11,610 nt of DNA from JBBAEA01 sp041656175 (GCA_041656175.1 JBBAEA010000113.1:1-11610); one strand, 5' to 3'; counted from the first letter of the stretch, positions 1 to 7,024 are shown. Numbers and translations are program-made. The notes: a model not told the origin generated them from the letters alone.

Positions 1-31
1 CGGTCACGACCTCTAGGTCGTTCCCTTGCCG

Positions 32-230
32 CACTCCTTGCCTCCTAGAACTAGGCTCAAAATTGCAAAGAAAAGGTGTTTTGTTTTCTAATTTTCTTCT
101 TATTTTCCTCTTTTTCTAGAACTAAGCTCAAAATAGCACAGAAAAGCGTATTTTTTCCCTTTTTTCTTGGAATCCGCATCAAACTTGATAACAGAAGCGT
201 TATTCTATTTTTTGACTAAGTTCAAGCAAA
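32..230. repeat. Degenerate AT-rich intergenic repeat, first locus
   Basis: Several diverged units of roughly 50-70 bp follow one another. Recognisable parts are a TAGAACTA.GCTCAAAAT block at 46 and again at 117, a CAAAGAAAAG or CACAGAAAAG block after each, a pyrimidine/T-rich tract, and GGAATCCGCATCAAACT at 169. The 19 bp at 32-50 (CACTCCTTGCCTCCTAGAA) are identical to 1531-1549, where a related array follows. A perfect 6-bp inverted repeat (CGACCT/AGGTCG, 7-20) sits just upstream. No reading frame runs through it. I cannot tell whether it is a decayed mobile element, a repeat family or a series of U-tract RNAs. The rest of 231-356 shows nothing recognisable. Confidence 0.6.
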
Positions 231-356
231 GCCAGGTAGCTTCCACACTTTACTCTAGCTACTTTTTCACTGTTTTTGCATTCATCATAGCTTTCCAATG
301 AACTGATGAATAACATCAACGAGTTATGCGTTTAATACCGAGCGCCACTTTGTTTC

Positions 357-385
357 TTGCTACACTACGCGCGCTGTGTTAAATT
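357..385 (+). promoter_or_regulatory. Possible sigma-70 type promoter
   Basis: TTGCTA (357-362) and TAAATT (380-385) are separated by 17 bp. Each hexamer matches four of six consensus positions. It lies about 50 bp before the start codon at 434, a sensible leader length. This is sequence resemblance only. Confidence 0.3.
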
Positions 386-433
386 GCACTAGAGACATTA
401 GTGGGGTGCGGTTTTTTATCAAGCGAGGTTAAA

Positions 434-1405
434 ATGAAAAGACGATTAAGCATAGCAAGTATAAGTATTAGCGCCTTCGTGGTGCTAATGGCGATGTTAT
501 TAACAACAAGTGCCTTTGCGAAGAACATTACAAGCTCCTCGCTGGACACTGTTTTGCAAGGCATGAGCTGGGGGATGAGTCACGTACAGGTGCTCAATAG
601 TATCGAAAAGACGGTGATGGCAAATTATCGTGCAAAGGCAGAAGGAATCACGGATCTAGCCTACGCCGATAGACTGCGAAAGGTCGAAGTATCACGTATT
701 GATGATATGAAAAAATCATACGTCGAGCTTAAGGGCGATAAAACGGCGACCCTATCCGTTTCGATTATTGGCGAAGAGTTTGCGCCAAATAACGATGAGT
801 CTATGCTCACCATTAAAGATGACGTCGCAACGAAGTACTACTTCTTTTATAAAGACAAGCTGTATAAAATTGCGGTTGTCTACGATACAAAATATTTAGG
901 TGGCATCGCCTTTGATAGCTTTGCCTCGACTACCGAACAAAAATATGGCCTACCCTACAAAGAAGACTGGGACGACGATGGCAACTTTAACGCTGCAATG
1001 TGGAAAGATAAAAACGGTAACGTTTTAAATGTAAAAAATAAGTATGCTTCCTACAACACTTTTTTGATGCTCTTTTACGAAGATAGCGTGAACAAAGAAC
1101 TCGAAGCCATACACGTTGAACACGCGAAACTTGTCGCCGCTGGCCCAAGCGTTGGTTCCGATATCGATGCCCTAACACAAGATAGCGGTTCTTCTGCAAA
1201 TTCCGCCGACTCCATACTCGGTGGTTCTACAAAAATCGACCTGCTCGCTGGACTATCGCAAGAGGAAATCGACATCATCGAAGGTAAAACTACGGCAGCC
1301 GAGGTCGAAAAGAAGAAAAAAGCTAAGGCCAAAAAGGAAGCTGCCGCAAAGAAAAAACGCGACAAGAAGAAAGCAGCTGCTAAGGAAGGATTGTTTATTT
1401 ACTAG
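434..1405 (+). CDS. Exported protein of unknown function with Lys/Ala-rich tail
   Basis: Encodes 323 residues that I do not recognise. The start at 434 is preferred over the upstream in-frame ATG at 401 because it follows a GCGAGG Shine-Dalgarno by a few bases and puts a classic signal peptide at the very N-terminus: two Arg, a hydrophobic stretch to about residue 27, then SAFA with likely cleavage before KN. The mature part begins with a GMSWGMSHVQVL segment, of the 'WGMs..qV' kind often seen at the start of small exported or lipoprotein domains. A soluble mixed region follows, rich in aromatic and charged residues (about 60-225). After a Ser/Gly/Asp linker (about 230-265) comes a strongly basic, helical-looking tail made mostly of K, A and E (about 288-318). 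Monocistronic, with a hairpin terminator 29 bp downstream. Location is probably periplasm or outer envelope. Function is unknown. Confidence 0.8.
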   Translation: MKRRLSIASISISAFVVLMAMLLTTSAFAKNITSSSLDTVLQGMSWGMSHVQVLNSIEKTVMANYRAKAEGITDLAYADRLRKVEVSRIDDMKKSYVELKGDKTATLSVSIIGEEFAPNNDESMLTIKDDVATKYYFFYKDKLYKIAVVYDTKYLGGIAFDSFASTTEQKYGLPYKEDWDDDGNFNAAMWKDKNGNVLNVKNKYASYNTFLMLFYEDSVNKELEAIHVEHAKLVAAGPSVGSDIDALTQDSGSSANSADSILGGSTKIDLLAGLSQEEIDIIEGKTTAAEVEKKKKAKAKKEAAAKKKRDKKKAAAKEGLFIY

Positions 1406-1433
1406 CCACAATCCAATCATTAAGCTTAAACTA

Positions 1434-1468
1434 AAGTGCGTAAGCCAAAGGCTGAACGCACTTTTTTC
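1434..1468 (+). terminator. Rho-independent terminator after the exported protein gene
   Basis: The outer stem AGTGCGT/ACGCACT (1435-1441 with 1456-1462) and the inner stem AGCC/GGCT (1443-1446 with 1450-1453) close an AAA loop, and a run of six T (1462-1467) follows. The opposite strand also reads a short T-rich tail, so it could serve the convergent gene at 1682-2032 as well. Confidence 0.85.
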
Positions 1469-1508
1469 TTTGCCATTTTGCGCGTCTTCGTCGTCAGCGG
1501 TGTTGCTC

Positions 1509-1612
1509 AGCTCAGTCACTACCCTGAGCTCACTCCTTGCCTCCTAGAATCCGCATCCAAATGGCAAAGAAAAGCGTATTTTTCCCTTTTTCCTAAAATC
1601 CACATCAAACTA
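1509..1612. repeat. Degenerate AT-rich intergenic repeat, second locus
   Basis: Starts with an inverted repeat AGCTCAG/CTGAGCT (1509-1515 with 1524-1530). It continues directly into the 19 bp CACTCCTTGCCTCCTAGAA (1531-1549) shared with 32-50. Then come AATCCGCATCCAAAT, GGCAAAGAAAAGCGTATTTTT, a C/T tract and a second diverged unit, AAAATCCACATCAAACTA (1595-1612). The order of blocks matches 117-185. It lies between two convergent genes and has no convincing reading frame. Confidence 0.6.
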
Positions 1613-1681
1613 GCTGCGAACTTAGGCAAAAACCGCCGTCTATATGCTCGTTACATAAAATGCTTGCAGGCTACACGAAAC

Positions 1682-2032
1682 TCATTGGCTTCCAAAATTA
1701 ATGTTCCCACCATCCCCAGGGTTTATGCGCGAGGGCGGTGCGGAGCGGAAGACCGAAAACATTACCATAACGAGTAGACCGCAACCAAACACTGCGCCAG
1801 CAGCTCGCATATAGCCTAAATAATACAAAACACCAGCGATCGCTGCGAACAATATTGTTGATACAACAAAAATGAGCCAGGTCGGAATTTTGTGTTTAGT
1901 TTCTGCCCATAACTCTTGTTCCACAGGGCTCATGTGAGCTGTCGCGAGTTCTTCTTCTTGATCTTTTGCAAGACAACAGTGTTTGTACTTTAAATTGCTT
2001 CCGCAGTGGCAGGGGTCATTGCGTTTTGCCAT
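1682..2032 (-). CDS. Small SEC-C motif protein with two membrane helices
   Basis: Encodes 116 residues. The N-terminus carries a SEC-C type zinc-binding motif, DPCHCGSNLKYKHCC (residues about 6-20), with the Cys-x-Cys...Cys-Cys pattern seen at the C-terminus of SecA and in many small proteins, where it binds one zinc ion and often mediates protein contacts. An acidic linker follows (QEEELATAHMSPVEQEL). Two hydrophobic segments come next, about 52-73 (WLIFVVSTILFAAIAGVLYYLGY) and about 76-94 (AAGAVFGCGLLVMVMFSVF), separated by a tight turn, then a polar Gly/Asn-rich tail. The likely topology is zinc motif and tail both in the cytoplasm around a membrane hairpin. The start is fixed by the motif; the Shine-Dalgarno is weak (GAG). 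The role is unknown; the link to Sec-dependent export is only by motif. The gene stands alone, convergent with 434-1405. Confidence 0.8.
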   Translation of the reverse strand: MAKRNDPCHCGSNLKYKHCCLAKDQEEELATAHMSPVEQELWAETKHKIPTWLIFVVSTILFAAIAGVLYYLGYMRAAGAVFGCGLLVMVMFSVFRSAPPSRINPGDGGNINFGSQ

Positions 2033-2172
2033 TATTCTTTGCTCTCAGAAGGTTTGAAGAAATCGCAAGCCAAGTTAAGCCTGCGCGCATCGCAGAGCAT
2101 TCTATGCTAAATAATGGGCTAAGACAATTGCTTTAGACTTGAAGGAGCACAAAAATCAAGCTACAGTCCGCG

Positions 2173-2344
2173 TTCCTTGCAAAACGCAAGGAAAATTTAG
2201 CCTTTTCTTGCGTCCTTGCGTTACAAAAGCTTGCAAGCTTCTCGTTTTTCATACAAAGGCTATAGCTAGCTGAGCACTCTCGCTACTCGTAGCATGCAAA
2301 CCGCCCAGCCTCGCTGGCACTGCTCCGTTACTCGTAAACAGTGC
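2173..2344. repeat. Hairpin-rich gap upstream of the permease (gene-free 2033-2425)
   Basis: The 390-bp gap has no convincing gene but several inverted repeats. TTCCTTGC/GCAAGGAA (2173-2180 with 2186-2193) competes with AACGCAAGGA/TCCTTGCGTT (2183-2192 with 2213-2222). AAGCTTGCAAGCTT (2227-2240) is a perfect palindrome. Then come GCTAC/GTAGC (2282-2293), CCAGC/GCTGG (2305-2317) and GCACTG/CAGTGC (2317-2322 with 2339-2344), the last enclosing TTAC-TC-GTAA. The first and last of this trio share the apical sequence TACTCGTA. This may be a repeat cluster or a structured leader RNA; the sequence alone does not decide. Confidence 0.5.
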
Positions 2345-2425
2345 AGTTACCACAATCAGAGCATATCCTTAAACTTAACAGGCATTCACAACTGCTAGGA
2401 CTCATATTTTATCATGTAAAACCCT

Positions 2426-3832
2426 ATGGATGCAGAGAATAAGGTCCTCTTGTTTTTAGACAAACTAAAACGCAAGCCCATGTCAAAAGAACTCGACGAA
2501 AGCCTTGAAGAGAGCCAGACGAAGCCCCCCGCGCGCGTTATTGGCGCCTTTACGGCTATCATGATCGTTGTCGCGAGCATGATAGGAACTGGTGTATTCA
2601 CAACCACGGGAATTTTGTTAGAACAAACCCCCTCGGCGGCAGCGGTTTTGTGGGCGTGGCTCATCGGCGGCGTGATCGCCTTTTTTGGCGCCCTATCCTA
2701 CGCTGAGTTGGTTTCCATCTACCCCAAAAACGGCGGTGAGTTCCAACTCCTCACAAAAATCTTCCACCCCTCCGTGGGATTCGTTGCAGGCTGGGTCTCC
2801 TTAATCGTCGGTTTCTCAGCCCCCATTGCCGCGGCAGCCATCGCCTTTGGCGCATACCTGCAAGCGATTTTTCCCAACATCAACGCTACAGTCTGCGCCA
2901 TATCCATTATAGTACTCCTCTCACTCGCCCACGCCGTCAAAGTTACCTTTGGCAGCGCCCTGCAAAACGTCTTTACCATCGCCAAACTCATCATTGTCGT
3001 AATCTTTATTATCGGCGGTCTCTACCTTGGCGACAGCAATCTAATTTTCTCCGAGTCTCCTTCCAGCACTTGGAAACACATGATTGCGCCTAGCTTTGCG
3101 GTCGGCCTTATATACATTACCTACGCTTACTCTGGTTGGAACGGTTCCGCTTACATCGCGGGCGAAATTCGCAACCCGCGCCGCAGCGTCCCCCTCGCAC
3201 TAGCTCTGGGCACCGCCATTGTCACGCTCGTGTACATCGGCCTTAACGTCGTATTTCTTAGCGCAGCCCCTGTTGTTGAACTGAGCGGCCAAGTCGACGT
3301 CGGCGCCGTCGCCGCCAAAGCACTCTTTGGCCAAAACGCCGGTCGCGTACTCTCCGGCGTCATCTCGCTGCTACTCGTAAGCTCCATCAGCGCCATGATC
3401 ATGGCAGGTCCCCGCGTCTACCAAAGCATGGGCACCCAATACAGCAGCTTCCGTTTCCTCAGCAAACGCAAAAACGGCTCAGGCCCCTACTTCGCCATAC
3501 TCCTTCAAGCCGTCATCTCCCTACTCATGCTCGCCACCGCCAGCTTCGACGCCCTACTCTCCTACATCGGCTTCACCCTCTCCATCTCCGCAGCTCTCAC
3601 CGTCATCGGCGTTTTCGTACTCCGCAAACGCGCCCCCCACGCCGATCGCCCTTATAAATGTTGGGGCTACCCGCTCACCCCGCTCATCTTCATCGCACTC
3701 TCCCTTTGGATGGTCATTTTCACCGTACTTGAAGCCCCCATCGTCGCCCTCTGGGGTCTCATCACGGTTAGTGTTGGGCTGATTTTATATTATTTAGCCA
3801 AAGACAGCAGTGATACGAGCAGCTCAACTTAA
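2426..3832 (+). CDS. APC-superfamily amino-acid permease
   Basis: Encodes 468 residues with about twelve hydrophobic segments, the usual size for an amino acid-polyamine-organocation transporter of the inner membrane, which moves amino acids or related amines by proton symport or exchange. Family features visible: the unwound helix-1 motif MIGTGVFTTTG (about residues 52-62), ELVSIYPKNGGEFQLL after helix 2, and AYSGWNGSAYIAGEIRNPRRSVPLAL (about 234-259), the conserved helix 6 to loop segment. Substrate cannot be read from this. The start is uncertain. The ATG at 2426 has no Shine-Dalgarno; an in-frame TTG at 2450 has AAGG five bases upstream; an ATG at 2480 also exists. All precede the first helix. 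Codons through most of the gene favour C at the third position more than the neighbours do. It stands alone between two structured gaps. Confidence 0.88.
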   Translation: MDAENKVLLFLDKLKRKPMSKELDESLEESQTKPPARVIGAFTAIMIVVASMIGTGVFTTTGILLEQTPSAAAVLWAWLIGGVIAFFGALSYAELVSIYPKNGGEFQLLTKIFHPSVGFVAGWVSLIVGFSAPIAAAAIAFGAYLQAIFPNINATVCAISIIVLLSLAHAVKVTFGSALQNVFTIAKLIIVVIFIIGGLYLGDSNLIFSESPSSTWKHMIAPSFAVGLIYITYAYSGWNGSAYIAGEIRNPRRSVPLALALGTAIVTLVYIGLNVVFLSAAPVVELSGQVDVGAVAAKALFGQNAGRVLSGVISLLLVSSISAMIMAGPRVYQSMGTQYSSFRFLSKRKNGSGPYFAILLQAVISLLMLATASFDALLSYIGFTLSISAALTVIGVFVLRKRAPHADRPYKCWGYPLTPLIFIALSLWMVIFTVLEAPIVALWGLITVSVGLILYYLAKDSSDTSSST

Positions 3833-3839
3833 GCTTTTT

Positions 3840-3989
3840 TTGGCAGGGGGGCGCCCCCCCTTCGCGCGGGCTTCCTCGTAAAATTCGACAACAAGCGCAT
3901 AATAAAATGCGATGTGTTTGCTAAACGCTCACCCACCGCATTTTATGCGCTTGTAGCGAATTTTCCTCGGCGATCCCGCGCTACCCCCC
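3840..3989 (-). repeat. 150-bp G-run-bounded hairpin element, copy 1
   Basis: Read on the minus strand it begins ATTCGGGGGGTAGCGC (from 3994) and ends GAAGCCCGCGCGAAGG followed by a GGGGGGCGCCCCCC palindrome (3846-3859) and CCAAAA-type sequence. Internally, AAAATTCG/CGAATTTT (3880-3887 with 3957-3964), ACAAGCGCAT/ATGCGCTTGT (3891-3900 with 3945-3954) and TAAAATGCG/CGCATTTTA (3903-3911 with 3937-3945) pair into one long imperfect stem with a loop of about 25 nt. Copy 2 is at 8507-8658 on the plus strand with the same ends. The rest of the gap 3990-4186 shows nothing recognisable except the ribosome-binding site of the next gene. Confidence 0.65.
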
Positions 3990-4186
3990 GAATGCAAGAC
4001 ACAAAGCGCGCTTGTCCTTACCCTGAACTTTGGGCGTTCGACGACGTTAAGTTTTCAGTTATTCTAAATCGTAGCCCAATGAGTCGAAAGCTTGCCAATT
4101 CCTGTCACTTCTGGCAAAATGACTTGAGTTTTGGGGGGCCTTACAAATTCCTTAAACTTGCAATATTCTTTGCATGGAGACGTGAA

Positions 4187-4792
4187 ATGAACTTCTTGGA
4201 TGCTTTAGCGCAAATTACAGCAGAATCGTCAACGACCATGTGGATCGCTATCGGCGTCACGCTCGCGTTAGTACTCATCATTGTACTCGTTTTGGTATTT
4301 CGCAAAAAACCTGCGATCACAGATCAAAGTAAAGATAAAAAAGTAGCCTTGGAAGGTGTAAGCCCCGAGAAGTACGAAGAAAAAAAGGATGGTTTATCGC
4401 TTGCCGAAGTAAAAGCTTCCAAAAAACTCGAAGCCGAAGATGGCTCCAAAGAAGCAATGCGCGAACTACGCAAAGAACGCCGTGCCAGCGAGCAAACCGA
4501 AAAAGCCTTAGAAGAAGAACACGTTAAAATTGCTGATAGCGTCACAGACTCTAGTGTTGGAGCAGATGATGTTTTTGCTTCCCTCTTTGGAGATGCCAAA
4601 AAATCTGGTGTTAGCTTTAGTATGGATGATGAAATCGAAGGCGTCAGCCCCAGTGACAGCGTTATCCCTACCCTCGGTTCTGGGCTTATACGCCTAGATG
4701 GAAGCAAAGCCGAAGCCGTCGACAGCTCGCTGGATGAACTCACAAAACGTTTGGCCGAAAAAGCAAAGGCTGAAAAAAAAACGATAGACTAG
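4187..4792 (+). CDS. ftsY: FtsY membrane anchor and A-domain, zero-frame product
   Basis: The 201-residue frame-0 product is best read as the 5' half of ftsY. Start at 4187: GGAGA lies six bases upstream. A single hydrophobic helix (about residues 17-39, MWIAIGVTLALVLIIVLVLVF) is followed by basic RKK, giving an N-out, C-in anchor. The rest is a charged, low-complexity region rich in K, E and D, as in the acidic A-domain that some FtsY proteins use to sit on the membrane. It stops at TAG 4790-4792, three codons after a nine-A run. In the -1 frame the same kind of charged sequence continues straight into the FtsY GTPase domain. If the stop is real, this is a truncated anchor-only protein; a -1 shift at the A run gives a 600-residue FtsY. 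The longer in-frame extension back to 3914 runs through the hairpin element and is not credible. Confidence 0.8.
   Translation: MNFLDALAQITAESSTTMWIAIGVTLALVLIIVLVLVFRKKPAITDQSKDKKVALEGVSPEKYEEKKDGLSLAEVKASKKLEAEDGSKEAMRELRKERRASEQTEKALEEEHVKIADSVTDSSVGADDVFASLFGDAKKSGVSFSMDDEIEGVSPSDSVIPTLGSGLIRLDGSKAEAVDSSLDELTKRLAEKAKAEKKTID
4773..4792 (+). promoter_or_regulatory. Candidate -1 slippage site in ftsY
   Basis: Nine A (4773-4781) lie in the frame GCT GAA AAA AAA ACG ATA GAC TAG. This is an A-AAA-AAA heptamer (4774-4780) in the correct phase for -1 ribosomal slippage, followed by the frame-0 stop after three more codons. AAAGG at 4765-4769, just upstream, could act as an internal Shine-Dalgarno, as in dnaX. 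A nine-A run is also long enough for RNA-polymerase slippage. I see no strong stimulatory stem downstream. An A missing from the assembly would look the same. Confidence 0.55.
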
Positions 4793-5988
4793 CCACTGAA
4801 CACGATACCGACGATATAGACACACAGGCGTCTGTCCAAAAAGTAGATACAGACACCCAAAAAGACGCTGAACTAGAAGCTCAAAAAAAATCCGAACTGG
4901 AGGCCAAGGCTAAAAAAGAGGCTCAAGAAAAAGCCGATCTTGAAGCCAAGGCTAAACTAGAGGCTCAAGAAAAAGCCGATCTTGAAGCCAAGGCTAAAAA
5001 AGAGGCTCAAGAAAAAGCCGAACTTGAAGCCAAGGCTAAAAAAGAGGCTCAAGAAAAAGCCGAACTTGAAGCGCAGAAGACCGAAAAGCCCAAAAAACTT
5101 TCAGAAGGCTTAGAGACCACCCGTTCTAAGGGTTTTGTCTCACATTTGGGGCGGCTACTTCGCGGAGGGATGCAAGAAGACGTCGTAGAAGCCCTTGAAG
5201 AAGTACTCTTTACCGCTGACATCGGCGTTAAAACCAGCGAGTTATTGCTAGAACGCGTTAACGATAGGATCAAAGACAAGCGTGACTTCAATGAGGCGAT
5301 GGACATACTTCGCGATGAAATTCTCAAAATCCTAAAAACATGCGAAAAGCCTTTCACTTTAGCAGAAGATGGCCCGCAAGTGGTTTTGGTTGTAGGCGTA
5401 AACGGTACAGGCAAGACCACGACTATCGGAAAGCTTGCCGCTAAACTTCGCGCCCAAGGTAAGCGCGTACTCCTAGTAGCTGGCGATACCTTTAGAGCCG
5501 CTGCCATCGAACAACTCGACGAATGGGCCACGCGCGCTCGTTGCGAAATTTTCAGCGCAAAACAAGGTGCAGACCCTAGCGGGACTATTTTCGACGGTAT
5601 CAAAACCGCAGTTGAGGGCAATTACGACGTAATACTGGCCGATACCGCTGGACGGCTTCACAATAAGAAGGATCTCGTCGAAGAGCTCAAAAAAATTCAT
5701 CGCGTTTGTGGTAAAGCCCTAGATGGCGCACCGCAACAGTGTCTCTTAGTCCTTGACTCTACCAACGGACAAAACGCCCTGATCCAAGCGCGTGAATTTG
5801 GGGAAGCCATTGACTTTAGCGGCGTGGTACTCACAAAACTCGACGGTACGGCTAAAGGCGGCATCATTATAGGTATATGCGAGGAGTTCAAAAAACCTGT
5901 GCATTTTATTGGCATTGGCGAAATGGTCGATGATCTACGTGACTTTAAGGCTGAAGAGTTTATGGAAGCGCTCTTTATGGATTTCTAA
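4774..5988 (+). CDS. ftsY: FtsY SRP receptor, A-domain repeats and NG GTPase domain (-1 frame)
   Basis: FtsY is the receptor for the signal recognition particle. It docks SRP-ribosome complexes at the inner membrane and, with Ffh, hydrolyses GTP to hand nascent proteins to SecYEG. This frame is open from 4774 and reads a charged linker, four 14-residue repeats, then the N domain (from about 5101, SEGLETTRSKGF; helices with LEEVLFTADIGV) and G domain: P-loop GVNGTGKTTT at 5395, DTFRAAAIEQLDEW at 5485, DTAGR at 5641, TKLDGTAKGG at 5833, and the closing FIGIGEMVDDLRDFKAEEFMEALF. Joined to the frame at 4187 by a -1 shift at 4773-4781, the protein is 600 residues. There is no ATG or GTG in this frame before ATG 5170. 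TTG 5146 lacks a ribosome-binding site and would cut into the N domain, so independent translation is unlikely. No clear terminator follows. Confidence 0.9.
   Translation, partial: KKNDRLATEHDTDDIDTQASVQKVDTDTQKDAELEAQKKSELEAKAKKEAQEKADLEAKAKLEAQEKADLEAKAKKEAQEKAELEAKAKKEAQEKAELEAQKTEKPKKLSEGLETTRSKGFVSHLGRLLRGGMQEDVVEALEEVLFTADIGVKTSELLLERVNDRIKDKRDFNEAMDILRDEILKILKTCEKPFTLAEDGPQVVLVVGVNGTGKTTTIGKLAAKLRAQGKRVLLVAGDTFRAAAIEQLDEWATRARCEIFSAKQGADPSGTIFDGIKTAVEGNYDVILADTAGRLHNKKDLVEELKKIHRVCGKALDGAPQQCLLVLDSTNGQNALIQAREFGEAIDFSGVVLTKLDGTAKGGIIIGICEEFKKPVHFIGIGEMVDDLRDFKAEEFMEALFMDF
4897..5064 (+). repeat. Four 42-bp tandem repeats in the FtsY A-domain
   Basis: Four uninterrupted units of 42 bp encode LEAKAK(K/L)EAQEKA(D/E), 14 residues each. 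Partial units flank them on both sides (LEAQKKSE before, LEAQKTEK after). Units differ by only a few bases. The heptad-like spacing of L, A and E/K suggests a long charged helix or coiled coil between the membrane anchor and the NG domain. Confidence 0.9.
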
Positions 5989-6086
5989 AAAGACTGTGAG
6001 CTCTTTGTGGGCCTTTGCCCCTCGCTTCGCGCCAAAGAAGAAAAACGTCATATATTTTGTACTTAGGAATTAGCTTTTAGGGATTC

Positions 6087-6116
6087 TTGCAAATTGTATT
6101 TATAGCGTGTTATACA
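6087..6116 (+). promoter_or_regulatory. Likely promoter of the outer-membrane protein genes
   Basis: TTGCAA (6087-6092), an 18-bp spacer and TATACA (6111-6116) resemble a sigma-70 promoter. The start of transcription would fall near 6123, giving a leader of about 115 nt before the ATG at 6239. GGCG/CGCC (about 6164-6176) could form a small hairpin in that leader. Confidence 0.4.
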
Positions 6117-6238
6117 TGATGTGCTTGCAGCTCTGAGAGGAGCGGCAAGTTAATCTGCGATTGGCGTTTTGCGCCTAGGTTCGCGTAGTATTTTGTAAAC
6201 TTGAAGCATTTCAAATGGAACGATGAGGAGCTTTCTTG

Positions 6239-7024
6239 ATGCGCCGTATCGTGAGTTTAGTTGTATTTGCGTTGCTTTTATTAGCCATGCCAGAGTTCGT
6301 GCTGGCGCAAGACTCGTCCGTGCCAGAAGACGCGGAGGGTACTGATAGCATGGACAGGGATGACGACGATGAGGCACAACAAAGCCGAATTGTAGTTAGA
6401 AGCCAGAAGAAAAAACGTGAATTTAGTGATAAAATCGTTGTCATCCAGCGAAAGCCCTTTATGCGTCGAAACCGCGTAGAGCTCAGCCCGATGTTTTTCG
6501 GTTCTATTAACGATTCACTGCTCTTCCAGCTCGGTGCGGGTCTCAACGTTAACTACCACATTCTGGAGTGGTTATACGTTGGCGCAACGGGTGCATGGCA
6601 AGATTGGCGATTCGTTTCTAGGGATAGTAACGGACTTAGCAGCGCATATAACGACGTTGTCGATGCCACGGATGCAATTCCCACAACGAGTATTGTTAAC
6701 GGGTACGTTGGCGGCGTTGTAGGCTTCGTTCCCGTTTACGGTAAATTCTTTATCTTTAATACAGCGGTTGTTCACTGGGATTTCTCGCTAGGCATTGGTG
6801 GTGGCGCTGTACACAGTCGTGCCAACGGATTCCTTGGCGCTGGCATGATCACCGTCGATCACCGTTGGTATTTCCTCAAATGGCTAAGCCTAAACTTCAA
6901 CGTACGTGGCTGGGTCTATTACGAGGATGTATCCTCGCGCAAAGGCGTATACACGCATTGGCAAGCAGGAATTGGCATTGGATTCTGGCTCCCACCCTCT
7001 TGGGAGTACAAGTCTGATTGGTAG
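6239..7024 (+). CDS. Outer-membrane beta-barrel protein, myxobacterial type (paralogue 1)
   Basis: Encodes 261 residues. ATG 6239 is chosen because GAGGAG (6225-6230) lies eight bases upstream and the signal peptide then starts with MRRIVSLVVFALLLLAM and ends at VLAQ. A TTG directly before it (6236) is the alternative. After an acidic linker (about 22-45) the rest looks like an eight- or ten-strand barrel: alternating hydrophobic and polar residues, many Gly, Tyr, Trp and Phe, e.g. ELSPMFFGSINDSLLFQLGAGLNVNYHILEWLYVGATG, then FVPVYGKFFIFNTAVVHWDFSLGIGGG and a final amphipathic strand before the C-terminal Trp. This order (R-x-E-x-x-P near the start, YGKF in the middle) recalls the outer-membrane beta-barrel domain family known mainly in Myxococcota. 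The gene at 7118 has the same layout 93 bp downstream, so they are probably co-transcribed. A structural or motility-related envelope role is conceivable; no specific function can be read. Confidence 0.82.
   Translation: MRRIVSLVVFALLLLAMPEFVLAQDSSVPEDAEGTDSMDRDDDDEAQQSRIVVRSQKKKREFSDKIVVIQRKPFMRRNRVELSPMFFGSINDSLLFQLGAGLNVNYHILEWLYVGATGAWQDWRFVSRDSNGLSSAYNDVVDATDAIPTTSIVNGYVGGVVGFVPVYGKFFIFNTAVVHWDFSLGIGGGAVHSRANGFLGAGMITVDHRWYFLKWLSLNFNVRGWVYYEDVSSRKGVYTHWQAGIGIGFWLPPSWEYKSDW

Noticed and set aside
1221..1777. Two overlapping plus-strand frames covering 1221-1547 and 1436-1777
   Set aside because: They cross the Lys-rich end of the exported protein gene, its terminator and the repeat array in other frames. 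Their translations look random and lack start signals.
3914..4186. In-frame upstream extension of the ftsY first half
   Set aside because: It runs through the loop and arm of the hairpin element, shows no protein-like sequence, and the ATG at 4187 has a well-spaced GGAGA.
5146..5988. FtsY as a separate gene starting at TTG 5146
   Set aside because: There is no ribosome-binding site, the frame is open and protein-like far upstream, and the start would remove the beginning of the N domain.
5989..6060. Terminator after ftsY
   Set aside because: CTTTG...CAAAG can pair weakly, but the stem is bulged, the loop is long and no T-run follows.
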